A stretch of 64,000 nt of DNA, from the NCBI GenBank assembly GCA_028274465.1, contig CM051458.1, positions 26,551,566 through 26,615,565 of the forward strand. The letters run 5' to 3'. The stretch comes from Plantago ovata. Its lineage: Eukaryota > Streptophyta > Magnoliopsida > Lamiales > Plantaginaceae. Of the stretch, positions 33,233 through 43,844 are shown one piece after another. The number at the start of each line of letters is the position of its first letter. The stretch's first letter is position 1. The notes under the pieces were generated by a model, which was not told the DNA's origin, did not search any database, and saw only the letters and a program-made list of their open reading frames with translations. Both the position numbers and the translations under genes were made by a program.

Positions 33233-33352
33233 CCTGCGTCCGCAGGCCCCGGACGCCTGCGGTATGCCGCAGGCGCGGGCGCCTGCGTCCGCAGGCGCCG
33301 CCGGCCGCCTGCGTCACGCAGGCGGCCGGGCGCCGCTTGCGTCGCGCAAGCG
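33233..33352 (-). repeat. GC-rich hairpin cluster in copia-2 leader
   Basis: Perfect inverted repeats at 33233-33246, 33255-33274, 33278-33299 (10-bp arms), 33301-33329 (13-bp arms, loop TCA) and 33334-33352 (8-bp arms, loop TCG). The last has CTTGCG/CGCAAG where others have CCTGCG/CGCAGG, a paired change. The number and order of units differ from copia-1. Confidence 0.8.
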
Positions 33353-33522
33353 CCCCTGGTCAAAAATATATATATTTAAATTTTTTTTTTTTGAAAAATA
33401 TAAATTCTAAATTTATATAAAAACAAAACTTTTGAAAATCGAATTCATCATAGAATCAATTGCATCCACATATCTACAAAATCATACAATATATATACGT
33501 ATATACGTAATCAATTAACCTC

Positions 33523-33534
33523 GCTCTGATACCA
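33523..33534 (-). other. Primer binding site of copia-2 (tRNA-iMet)
   Basis: The minus strand reads TGGTATCAGAGC, the exact initiator tRNA-Met complement, one base from the LTR. Confidence 0.92.
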
Positions 33535-33535
33535 C

Positions 33536-35434
33536 TGTAAGAAAATATGGTCAGAGTTACCCCTAGGGTACGCAGCGGAATTTTAAAAATTTTCTTAACA
33601 TACTGGTTAATTGATTATGCATATGTCGTATATATATAAACACGTCAATTAGAAGACTAACCTTACTTCAAAGCAGCTTCCAAGTCTTCGTAATAATCCG
33701 GTGTATCTTCTCCTTCGTCGAAGTCGAAGATATCTACAATACTCTGTATATCTGCAAGACAATAAGAGTTAGTTTCCAGCTCCTAGAACCTCAACCTTGG
33801 TATCCACGGATGAACAGCCTATCGGAAGAATGCTAGGATATTCTTTATGTGACCAAGAAGACGGGGTGGCAATTCCCTCCGGTGGCGGTGTGCGCGCGCG
33901 TGAGGCTAAGGGAGGAGGGGAGAGTTTTTTATTTTCTCTAAGAAAACTGGGTAGAATAACTGTGTATCAAAATCACACGTAAAATCGTATGTAAAACTCT
34001 CTCCAATAGTCTACTATATATAGTAGTCTATAGAAGCCTAAAGCATAAGCAATTAGACTTCGTAAAGGAATAAGAATCTAATTCCTAAGGCAATCCAAAC
34101 TCCAAGTAGATTTTTGCCCAAGTGCATATGTTAATTCTAAATTAACATATCCTTTACAATCAAACCTCCATTATATTTACAAAATATAATCTTTAATTGT
34201 ATTTACATAAAATACAATTATTTAGCCAATTCAATTAATAATTCCAAACATTAATTGAGCCACCAATTATTATAATTAATTCCAAATCAATTATAATCCA
34301 TCAATCACAATTAATTCCAAATTAATTGCGATTCCATCTTCAAGGATATCCTGATAGGCTGGATCACCGCATAGTGTGACCCATAGGGCCTCACCGTATT
34401 AAGCAAGTCCTAGACTAGGCAACATGGAATTCCTAGACGGTTCCATTTGCAATATTAATACGTGACGACGTTTGAGAGGTTTATCAAAGCTAACCCTTTC
34501 GTTGCGAAGCCTGTTGCGCTCAACGCGGCGATGGTAACGTCCCTTCATCTGACTTGCTCGGATGTATCTAGGATCGATGAAGTGTCTATCCCAATAATAC
34601 ATCCACGGGCGTCTCAGGGAGTTGTTTGGTTAAGATATACTTATGACCATCATAATATATCATTTGCACTGGCCAGTGACTTTACCAACACAACTATGCA
34701 TACTACGAGCAGTGCTCTCCTGTGCTACACTTGAGAGATGAATCCTTCACAGAATCACTTATCACCCCCATTTGTATTTAGCCATAATCCTGGATCGTGT
34801 CTTAGGTCAACTGCTTATTCAGAGCTGACATCGACGGGTCCACCAAGGATATGGAGCAACAAATGTGATGATAAAGTCCTGTAAGTGCAAAGGACGAATG
34901 ACATCACTTCGACAACTCACCGGTTCCCATAGACACGTCGGTGTAGAGTATACATCGATGGGAGTGTCCGGTGGGTACTTCCATTGTTCGATAAAGCTTC
35001 TTCGAACAACTATGCGCAGTTATGGGAACGTTCCTTGATTGTCCAACAATCCGTTCCGTGGCCGTGGGATCGGCTCACACTTGCTCCAACAAGTATAACC
35101 TCCACGCATACTAGTCTTGTCAGGTTCATTCAGACCCCCACATCCGAGATGTACCACGACTAGGGAGAGTTTGGGATAGATGATAACTCACATAGCTCCC
35201 ACTAACTGTGTGATCGGTCATCTATCCGAGGGGACATGTTCAGTATCAATACAGACAGCAATATAGATATGACATGCTGCAGCCTGGTGTAATATAAATA
35301 TGAAAGCAATACTCAACAGTAAAATGAAACAAACATATATTATATTACGTTGACCTGTGTAATAGTACATATATATCCTCTACAAGGTCACCATGCCCTT
35401 AGTAAGGACTGTCTCTAGGACATATACACTATCA
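33536..35434 (-). repeat. 5' LTR of copia-2
   Basis: 1899 bp, same ends as the copia-1 LTRs (TGATAGTG, TTTTCTTACA). It lacks roughly 200 bp, mainly a block near 34080 that in copia-1 holds the CG run and the GTGGGTCCCA hairpin. TATATATAG is retained near 34013. Confidence 0.9.
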
Positions 35435-37115
35435 CGAACATCTTCAAGTTCCCCAATCCCGACCTTAACATCGAAACTTTGAGGGAGTGGCTCGGGATCC
35501 TCTTGCTCCTCTTCACTCTCGTTAGCACCAAGGTCCTTCTCTTCTTCCTCAGCCTGTGGGGGAACTTCCCCCTCGCAACTCTCGCACTTAGCAACCTTCT
35601 TGATGGTGATTTCAACAGGTAGATCACCCATCAGGGTAATGGACATCGACTTCTCAGTGTTGCTAGGCAGTTTGCCTTGTTCCCTACTTGCTCCTCGGTC
35701 GATCAACTCTTGCATCTTTTGATGGGCAAGCCTAGTGCTCTCTTCCAACCTATCAAGCCTTGCCCTAGTCTTCTCAGAATCTTCTTCATAACGTTTGAGA
35801 AAACTTTGGGTGTGATCAACCATCTTTTGCAAGTTCTCCATCAGTTGAGCCGACTTCTACTTCGGTGGCTCTTTCGGAGCGGGGTTTTCCCAGTGATCAT
35901 TACCATAGTTAAGCCTACTATGGTCTTGGTTAGGGCCATAAGTTTGGCTAGCTGGTGCATATCCTTGATTGTTTCGGAACCCTCTTCTCCAAAATCCACC
36001 TCTAGGATTCCTACCGTCTTGTCCGTAGCTAGCTTCTTGAGTACCAAACTTTGTAGCAAAGGATTCCTCCTCGCCTCTTTGAGCCCAGTTGCCATCATCA
36101 TACGCAAGCTCCGATCTACACATATGAGCCCCATGCCCATAGTTCTTGCATATTCGGCATACTTCGTTCGAAACAGTTGTTCCAGTGGCGCTCTTGAGGA
36201 CTTGCTTCAATTCGTTGGTAAAGCACTCGAATTGATCCCCATTCCCCCTCTACATAGGGGCTTCTTGAGTCGGTGGAGCTTCAGGTCCACGTCTCCTAAC
36301 CATTGCCCTTGGGTCCTTGAACTACGAACCCTTAGCAAGCCTTTCGAAAAATGCCCAGACGGCTTCTGCGGTTTCCTCCCAAATATTGCCTCAGCATTGG
36401 AAATCCACCACTTGTTGGTTCTCGAAGGTTAGTCCATTGTAGAAGTGTTGGACTAGGTCAGAAATCTGAAACCATGGTGAGGGAACTTGTTCGTGAGATC
36501 TTGGAACCTCTCAAACGCGGTGTAGATGGTCTCATCATAGTCCTGCTTGAGTCTAGTGATTTGCGCCTTTAGCGCGATAGTCAAGGTGTGAGGGAAGTAT
36601 TTTTCCATGAAAGCTGAAAAAACCTTCTCCCAAGTGTCCAGCGAGCCTGCTGGTAGAGAACTCAACCATGACTTGGCTCTGTTGCCAAGCCCCATAGCAA
36701 AAACCTTCATCCGCAACTCATCCGTTGTTATTTCAGCTCCGGGTCGTGGGAGTTGGTTGACGAAATCATCGATATCGTGCAAGTACCCCATCACATCTTC
36801 CCTTGCTAAGCCATAGAACCACAGAATTTGTTGGAATGCGTGGTTCTTGATTTCTAGATCTCGGGTTGCAGACGAAAGAACAATCGCCGGTCCCCTGATA
36901 CGATCCTTGGTGGGTTGAACCCATGCTTTCAGTGGTCTAGCTTCTGCCATTCCGTCGATTTCCTTGAAAAGACTGTGTAGAGATTCAGAGAAATCGGTAT
37001 CCTCTATTTCCTCTAGTTCACGCCTTTGAAGTAGTCGCCTTCTTTGGTGGTAGACTCTGTCGATCTCAGCAATTGAATCAGCAAGCGGTGTTCCCCTAGA
37101 TCGTGTATGTGGCAT
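35435..37115 (-). pseudogene. gag: Athila-like Gag, decayed
   Basis: ATG 37115 (MPHTRSRGTPLADSIAEIDR). The first 221 codons hold the Gag core (FAMGLGNRAKSWLSSLPAGS, then LTWEKVF-like and FERFQDLTNKFPHHGF), ending at a stop near 36453. After a frame change the 36210-35857 segment holds CRICKNYGHGAHMC, a CX2CX4HX4C knuckle, and an Arg/Gly/Asn-rich part. A TAG (35857-35859) then interrupts an acidic Glu-rich coiled-coil region (35841-35435). Three or more lesions; the pol part is lost beyond the copia-2 LTR. Confidence 0.78.
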
Positions 37116-37240
37116 ACACTATCTGTAACAGACTAGGAAAGCAGTATCAGAGAGAGATTAAAAAGGAAAACTAAAACTAATAGAATTAGGAATTGAATGC
37201 TGAAAATATAAACAAATTAAACAGAAAAAAGGAGTATAGT

Positions 37241-37260
37241 CCCCGGCAACGGCGCCAATT
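37241..37260 (-). other. Primer binding site of the Athila-like element
   Basis: The minus strand reads AATTGGCGCCGTTGCCGGGG, the classic Athila/Ogre-type PBS next to the LTR. A second, slightly altered copy lies at about 38621-38640 beside the duplicated LTR. Confidence 0.85.
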
Positions 37261-38502
37261 TGATGAACGCGGGATTGTCGGTTCCGGATCAATCAAATAA
37301 TTTTGTTATTTAGCCAAGGCAATCCACAACTACAACGAAAACCGTAGGGTAGCAGTAGAATGACCTCGAGTGTCGTTCTCTAAGGACTATAACTAGCTTT
37401 ATCAAATCTAATTTAAAGAATATAAAAACAGCAGACGAAGCAAAGGTTTTTCTAAAGATAATGGAGATTGGTGATAGTATGGTCCTTCAAAGCATAACGG
37501 GTTAATAATCATGCGTAAATTCCTCGGTTTTGCATGGAGATCTTTGATCAATAAATTGTCCTGTTGTAATTATCACACTACGAAGATATAGATTCTGATA
37601 AGTCAAACACTATTGTCCAATTGTGTGTCCGTAATTATTCAACACTACGAAGATATAGATATGCATAGGTCGAAATAGGTCCATTGTGCATAATAATTAA
37701 TCAACATACGAAGATATAAAATTGCTAATCAACGAAATAAAGCATACTAACCGGAGTATAATGCGCGATTGCCATTAGCATGATTATCAACCCTCGCTAA
37801 GAATTCACATACTATCAACCAACGAGTTAAAGATATATAAAAATAAGTAGAAAACTGTAAGATACAATGTTACCGAAGGTTTGTCAGTCTCCGAAGAATC
37901 GCGATCTTACAAGCTCCAAACTGCTATGAAAAAGTATCTCCTAAGCTTGAACCCCAGAGAACAGGCTCTGGGAAATTCCTACCTAAAACTACAGAGAAAG
38001 ATGAGAGAATAGGTCTGGAAAGTATGATTTCGGAGAAAAACTGAGCAACTATATAGGGTTTTCGAATTGTGTGGGGCGAAGGGCCCCACACAGGGCGATT
38101 CGCCTGGGTGGGGCGGGCGATTCGCCCCACGTCCGGGCGATTCGCCCGGGAGTAAAATTCCCGGAATTTTCCGCGTTTTCGACGCGTTTTTGGATTTCTT
38201 CCCCTTTTCGGACTCGTTCTGACTTCTAGTGGCCTTCTAATCTCCTAGATTCGACCCTAGACTCCAAATCCTATTCGGAAACCTTCAGATACTCCAAATA
38301 GGCTTCTGGAACACCAATTCCTTGTCAACTTCAATATAATTGCCCGGAAATCCTCGGTTTTCAACCAAAACCTGTAAAATAAAAACTAAAGGGAAACGTG
38401 ACACTATTCTAATAAAATGCACTAAATATAGCTAAATTATCATAGAGGATAGCTAAAATAGGTGAAAAAACTCGAATGAAAGTGTAAAATACACATTCAT
38501 CA
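37261..38502 (-). repeat. Athila-like 5' LTR, pre-gap copy
   Basis: 1242 bp with terminal inverted repeats TGATGAA/TTCATCA. It contains GGGCGATTCGCC-type motifs near 38090-38150. It differs from 38641-39888 mostly by 1-base indels, the pattern expected of two consensus versions of one locus. Confidence 0.82.
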
Positions 38503-38506
38503 CAAT

Positions 38507-38606
38507 NNNNNNNNNNNNNNNNNNNNNNNNNNNNNNNNNNNNNNNNNNNNNNNNNNNNNNNNNNNNNNNNNNNNNNNNNNNNNNNNNNNNNNNNNNNNNN
38601 NNNNNN
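38507..38606. other. Assembly gap 2 (100 N)
   Basis: Exactly 100 N. Left 37227-38506 and right 38607-39892 are the same sequence, including leader, PBS, LTR and flank. Confidence 0.99.
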
Positions 38607-38640
38607 AAAAAGGAGTATAGTCCCCGCAGCGGCGCCAATT

Positions 38641-39888
38641 TGATGAAACGCGGATTGTCAGTTCTGGATCAAGAAAATAAATTTTATTTAGCCAAAGGCC
38701 AATCACAACTACAACGAAAACCTTAGTGTAGTCAGTAGAATGACCTCGAGTGTCGTTCTCTAAGGACTTAACTAGCTTTATCAAATCTAATTTAGAATAT
38801 AAAAACAGCAGACGGTATAGCAAAGGTTTTTCTAACAGAAATGGAGATTGGTGATAGTTGGTCCTTCAAAGCATAACGGGTAATAATCATGCGTAAATTC
38901 CTCGTTTTGCATGGAGATCTTGATCAATAAATTGTCCTGTTGCAAATTATCAAACACTACGAAGATATAGATTCTGATAAGTCAAACACTAGTGTCCAAT
39001 TGTGTTCCGTAATTATTCACACTACGAAGATATAGATATGCATAGTTCGAAGACTATTGGTCCAATGTGCATATAATTAATCAACATACGAAGATATAAA
39101 ATCTGCTAGATCAAAGAAATAAAGCAATAACTCGGAGTATAATGCGCGATATGGCCATTAGCATAATTATCAACCCTTCGCTAAGAATTCACATACTATC
39201 ACCAACGAGTTGAAAGATATATAAAAATAAGTAGAAAAACTGTAAGATACATTGTTACCGAAGGTTGTCAGTCTCCGAAGAATCGCGATCTTACAAGCTC
39301 CAAACTGCTATGAAAAAGTATCTCCTAAGCTATGAACCCCAGAACAGGCTCTGGGAAATTCCTACCTAAAACTACAGAGAAAGATGAGAGAATAGGTCTG
39401 GAAAAGTATGAATTTCGGAGAAAAACTGAGCAACTATATATTGGTTTCGAATTTGTGTGGGGCGAAGGGCCCTACACACCGGGCGATTCGCCTGGTGTGG
39501 GGCGATTCGCCCCACGTCCCGGCGATTCGCCCGGGAGTAAAATTCCGGAATTTCCGCGTTTTCGACGCGTTTTTGGATTTCTTCCCCTTTTCGGACTCGG
39601 TTTCTGACTTCTAGTGGCCTTCTAATCTCTAGATTCGACCCTAGACTCCAAATCCTATTCGGAAACCTTCAGATACTCCAAATAGGCTTCTGGAACACCA
39701 ATTCCTAGTCATCTTCAATATAATTGCCCTGAAATCCTCGTTTTTCAACCAAAACCTGTAAAATAAAAACTAAAGGGAAACGTGACACTATTCTAATAAA
39801 ATGCACTAAAATATAGCTAAATTATCATAGAGGATAGCTAAAATAGGTGAAAAAGACTCGAATGAAAGTGTAAAATACACATTCATCA
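38641..39888 (-). repeat. Athila-like 5' LTR, post-gap copy
   Basis: 1248 bp, second version of 37261-38502, with the PBS on its left and the Sirevirus flank (CATAT...) on its right. Probably the same genomic LTR. Confidence 0.82.
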
Positions 39889-42335
39889 CATATTCTCTCT
39901 GATTTGAGCAATCAGATTTGAGCTCATTAGCTGAGAATATGACATGTCTTCTGGAAGTATAGAGTGGACAAAGGTCTCGAGTTTCAGCAAAGAAGACCTC
40001 TTTTTCTCGTATGATAGATGAAGATGAAGGTCAGAAAAGTCCATCCTTCTGTACCTTTGCCAGTTGCTGACAGACTTAGCAACTCTTGACAAGGTAGTTC
40101 TCTTGAAGTCTAAGTAAAGTTCTTCAGAACTTACTTTTGGATCTTCAGTGATGTGAACCACTTATGTGGTCTCCTTTTGAGCCTGAAAAAGAATGAAATT
40201 ATGTTCAGGAGAGGTTTGGATAATAGTCTTAGAGTCGAAAACTGAAACATGATTTACCTGCTGAGAGTCAGCAAGCTCATGTTGTACACTTGTTTGTGCT
40301 GATACTATTTCCATTCCTTGAGGAGCTTGAGAAGCATCCTTCATTTGTTCATCCTGAAATAATTGTGAGTTAGATACAAGCACTAAGTTGTCAAACTTAG
40401 TTGTATTACCAAAAACTTTAACTACCTGCTGAGCAGGAGGTATTGATTCTGGTGCAGAGGCTCCAGCAACCTTCTGACTTGTATCTTGAGAAGTCTGTAG
40501 AGAAATCATTATATTAGCAAAAGATTGAGTTTCAGATAGTGAAGATTTGCTTATGGTTGAGTTAACTACCTGCTGAAGAAGGACAGGTTGTGGCTCAGTC
40601 CTTTCAGCAACGACAACTTCTTCAATATCTGGGATTGTTTCTTCAGCAGACTTCTTTTCTTGCTCTGTTTGAGAAAGCTGTGCGGGTTCAGCAATCTCCC
40701 TTGTCTCCGAAATGACAAGTTGAGCAGAGGTTCTTATATCAGCAGCAATATCAGTCACTGGTTCCAGAGTCTGATCATCAAGATTATCTACAATGTAGAT
40801 ATCTGGGATTGAGGCAGAAATTTCATTTCCACTGCCTTGTGGTCTATTCTCAGTAGATGTATCAACATTAAGTTGACTGTTGAAGGCTTCCGCAAACACT
40901 TCAACATTGCTGACATAGGTCTCAGTAACCACTTTGTCAACATCTACTGGAGCTTGCTTTTCAGCAACTGCTTGAGAGTCGTCTGAAAGATCATGGACAA
41001 TTGGTACTGACTTGCGAGCCAGTGTTTTCTTTCTTGGGTTATTTGTCCTTTTTCTTTTGGGGACGGGGTTAGTTGATGACGCTGCAGTTTGAGTGTCATC
41101 TTCAGCTTTCCTCTTTTTCTTCTTTGATTTTTCCAGTTTCTCAGCAGTAGCATCAGTAGTTGCATTTTCAGCAATGGGTGTAGTGGCCTTATCATGATCA
41201 CCATCTAGAGCAGTTTCATCATGATCACCATCTACAACAGTTTCATCAACAACTTTTTCAGTTGCTGGAACATTTTGTTGCTGAGTGGTAACATCTGCAG
41301 CTGTTGTATACCTTTCTTGCTGACTTGTGCTGACAACATCTGCAGCTGTTGTCTTCTTAGATTTTTCAAGTTTCTTGCCAGCAATCTTAGGTACATTCTG
41401 CTTGTAGAAGGCTCTTCCACATTGCATACAGATTTCTTGATTGTCAATGGGTTTCTCAGCTGAATCCTGAAGTGTTCAAGGATATAGCATATCTTCAGTC
41501 CATACATGACTGGGAAGGTAGGTGAGACCTTGTTGTCTTCAACCTTGACCTTGAATTTAGTAACACAATCAACAAGTCTGTTGAAAATGTACTTTGCCCA
41601 GTTGAGCTCCGTTTTGTTCTCATAGATATGCATCAGCAGCGGCCACCTTCTCAAGCCTACTTGGTCTATTCTTCCGAATTGGCAGTCTAAGACTTTGATT
41701 AGTAGCAGAGCTACTAGACCAAGTGAATGGCAGAGATGCTTCCTCTTAACGTGCTTTCTCCAAGTCACGGGAGAAATCTCTCCTTTCTTCATTTTCTCAT
41801 TTCTGACATCACTGTAGAAGGCTTCAATTTCTTCATCAGTGGCAGTGATGTCATCTTCAGTTCCAGTGGTTGGAATATGAAAGATTTCTGCTAAATCAGT
41901 CCATTTCAGGACGATTTGCATATTCTGAACTGTGGAGAAGATCACTTTCTTAGTGATTCCTTGACCATCAGTTATGGACTAGATTTCTGCATTGTTGTAG
42001 AACTCCATAGTATCTAACATGCTCACTTTCTTAGGGCGAGCTGTTATAAAGTGAATGAGGCCTTGCTGTTTAATGAAGTCAAGCGCCTCCTCATTGTCAC
42101 CGTCTAGTTCTTGTTCATAGAAGTATCGGATATACTTCTCCTTTGCAAAACCACCCCATTGCATCATCATCTCACACTTTGCAATGTCTAGATATGCAGG
42201 AGGCATGGTTTTTTTTGTTATCCTATCGTTTTTCAACACAACTTTCGCTGTGTTAGTCACCGGAGCAGTGCGTTTTTTAGCACTGTCAACCTTAGATGAC
42301 TTTGATGTCTTAGATGACTGTCTCTTTGGTGCCAT
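39889..42335 (-). pseudogene. Sirevirus extra (env-like position) ORF
   Basis: This ORF follows RNase H by 0.9 kb. ATG 42335 (MAPKRQSSKTSKSSKVDSAK) starts a basic N-terminus. A globular part follows (MQWGGFAKEKYIRYFYEQ, LDTMEFYNNAEI, STVQNMQIVLKWTDLAEIF), resembling putative plant transposon protein domains. A frameshift near 41430-41470 leads into a long low-complexity Lys/Glu/Thr/Gln tail (41427-39889). In-frame TAG at 41979-41981 and TAA at 40162-40164 add breaks. No signal peptide or convincing membrane segment is visible, so an envelope role is not supported. The Athila LTR cuts its end. The domain assignment is tentative. Confidence 0.65.
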
Positions 42336-43247
42336 TTCTTTATATAGATGAGAAATGTGTACGAAAAAGATTGTTTGCTTTTTGACCGGAGGTACAGTAG
42401 ATTCAGGCTAAAATTTGCAGAGAAAGGAAATGTGAGTTAAAGAATTTTGTCTTTCTCTAACTCTTCTTTATATAGTGTCTCTGATGTGCAAGAAGCTCAA
42501 TCGATTTGAGTTCTCAACAAGGGTAAATCAGAGAAACAACAGCGTTAGTGGAGCCTTTGCATTAAATGCGTAGTGGTCCACTAACAAAAACCGTCAGAGC
42601 ACTCTTTCTCTTTGTAATGTTAACCGTTAGATCAATAACTCCTTTTAATCAATGGCCACGATTGCATTTCATGTCATGATTATTAGCGAGTTTATCTGTG
42701 CCCGATTAACGTCACAAATTGATTTTACCGAGATTTATGGGATTTGATTGCTTGCTGAAATAAACAAGAATCTTTTCAGCGAGTTTCCATAAATAGCCTT
42801 GTTACTTGCTGAAAGTTCCCCCTTAATCAGACATCTCATATTTCCTTAAGTTTAAAAGATATTTCTGAGTTCCCGTATCACTAAATTCTTTTTATACTTG
42901 AGATATCTTTTGGTAAAATGTGAGAAGTGAGTTTTGCTCTTTTCTGAGTTCCCGTCTCAGAATATTGCCTTGATACTTGAATACCTGTTTCAATATCTTT
43001 GATTGTCTGAATACCCGTTTCAGCAATCTTTAAGGTTTTTCTCTTACTGAGTGCCCGTCTCAGCAAGTGATCAAGTTTCCTAAAAAATACCCGTTTTGAA
43101 GGAATTACTTGCTGAATGCCTGTTTCAGCAATCATGTAGTGACCTATCATTTCTTTTTAGAAGAAATCAGTGGAAGGAGCTTATTTTTCAAGTAAGCATA
43201 CTTTGGCTTGCTGAATGCCTGTTTCATCATTCTGCCAATTGTATCCC
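42336..43247 (-). other. Sirevirus spacer between RNase H and extra ORF
   Basis: Non-coding on both strands. Its right half carries the stem-loop array at 42863-43226. 42336-42860 is plain AT-rich sequence with CTTGCTGAA-type words common in this element. Confidence 0.7.
42863..43226 (-). repeat. Stem-loop array in Sirevirus spacer (about 8 units)
   Basis: Plus-strand loop TNCC(C/T)GT with changing but pairing stems: 42942-42962 (TTCTGAG/CTCAGAA), 42977-42993 (TTGAA/TTCAA), 43007-43023 (CTGAA/TTCAG), 43047-43063 (CTGAG/CTCAG), 43109-43131 (TTGCTGAA/TTCAGCAA), 43212-43226 (TGAA/TTCA). Weak units lie at about 42863-42881 and 43085-43097. Palindromic motifs in non-coding parts of Sireviruses have been reported generally; I cannot check whether this form matches. 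Confidence 0.8.
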
Positions 43248-43844
43248 TTATTGAGGTAATTCAATCAATCCAAGGTTATACCTTAGCATTGCGAATCTTT
43301 TATCTGGTAGGGGCTTGGTAAAGATGTCAGCAAGTTGATCATCAGTATCCACTTTTACAACCTCAATATCTCCCTTTTCCACATGATCTCTAATGAAATG
43401 ATATCTAATGTCAATGTGCTTAGTCCTTGAGTGAAACTTAGGATTTTGCGTGATAGCAATAACACTTGTATTATCACAAAAGATTGGTGTTTTCTTTGCA
43501 GAAATACCATAATCTCTTAATTGTTGTTGAATCCATAGGATTTGAGCTGTGCAACAACCAGCCGCAATGTACTCAGATTCAGTAGATGAATTAGCAACAC
43601 AGGTTTGCTTCTTGCTGAACAATGATATTAATCTAGTACCCAAAAACTGACAAGTTCCAGAGGTACTTTTTCTATCAAGAGTTGATCCTCCATGATCAGC
43701 ATCAGAATAACCAACCAATTCAAGTCCAGAATCTTTAGGATACCATAATCCAACATTGACCGTACCTTTGACATATTTCAGTATCTTAAGTGCCTTTTTG
43801 TAGTGTGATTCTCTTGGATCAGATTGAAATCGCAGCACACACAA
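43248..43844 (-). pseudogene. Sirevirus RNase H
   Basis: The C-terminal end of Pol. Visible residues: VGYSDADHGGSTLDRKSTSG (first Asp), NSSTESEYIAAGC (Glu), IFCDNTSVIA (Asp) and the closing DIFTKPLPDKRF. The frame is open for about 198 codons but offset from RT by an indel near 43790-43840, where the two frames overlap. It removes RNA from the RNA-DNA hybrid; catalytic residues are intact. Confidence 0.88.

Larger units (their letters stand above)
35435..39888 (-). mobile_element. Athila-like Ty3/gypsy element, 5' part
   Basis: Minus strand: LTR (TGATGAATGTG to GTTCATCA), PBS and gag, ending at copia-2. The LTR and PBS appear twice around a 100-N gap. Both copies read into the same right flank (CACA-AT), so this is one LTR assembled twice. 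The right flank is Sirevirus extra ORF, so the Athila element inserted there. The Athila call rests on the PBS and Gag type. Confidence 0.75.

Noticed and set aside
34399..34602. 67-codon frame in the copia-2 LTR (minus strand)
   Set aside because: Lies inside an LTR, and the copia-1 LTRs do not preserve it as a gene; chance frame.
39889..40161. Separate small gene at the end of the Sirevirus
   Set aside because: In frame with the extra ORF after a single TAA and cut by the Athila LTR, so it is that ORF's tail.
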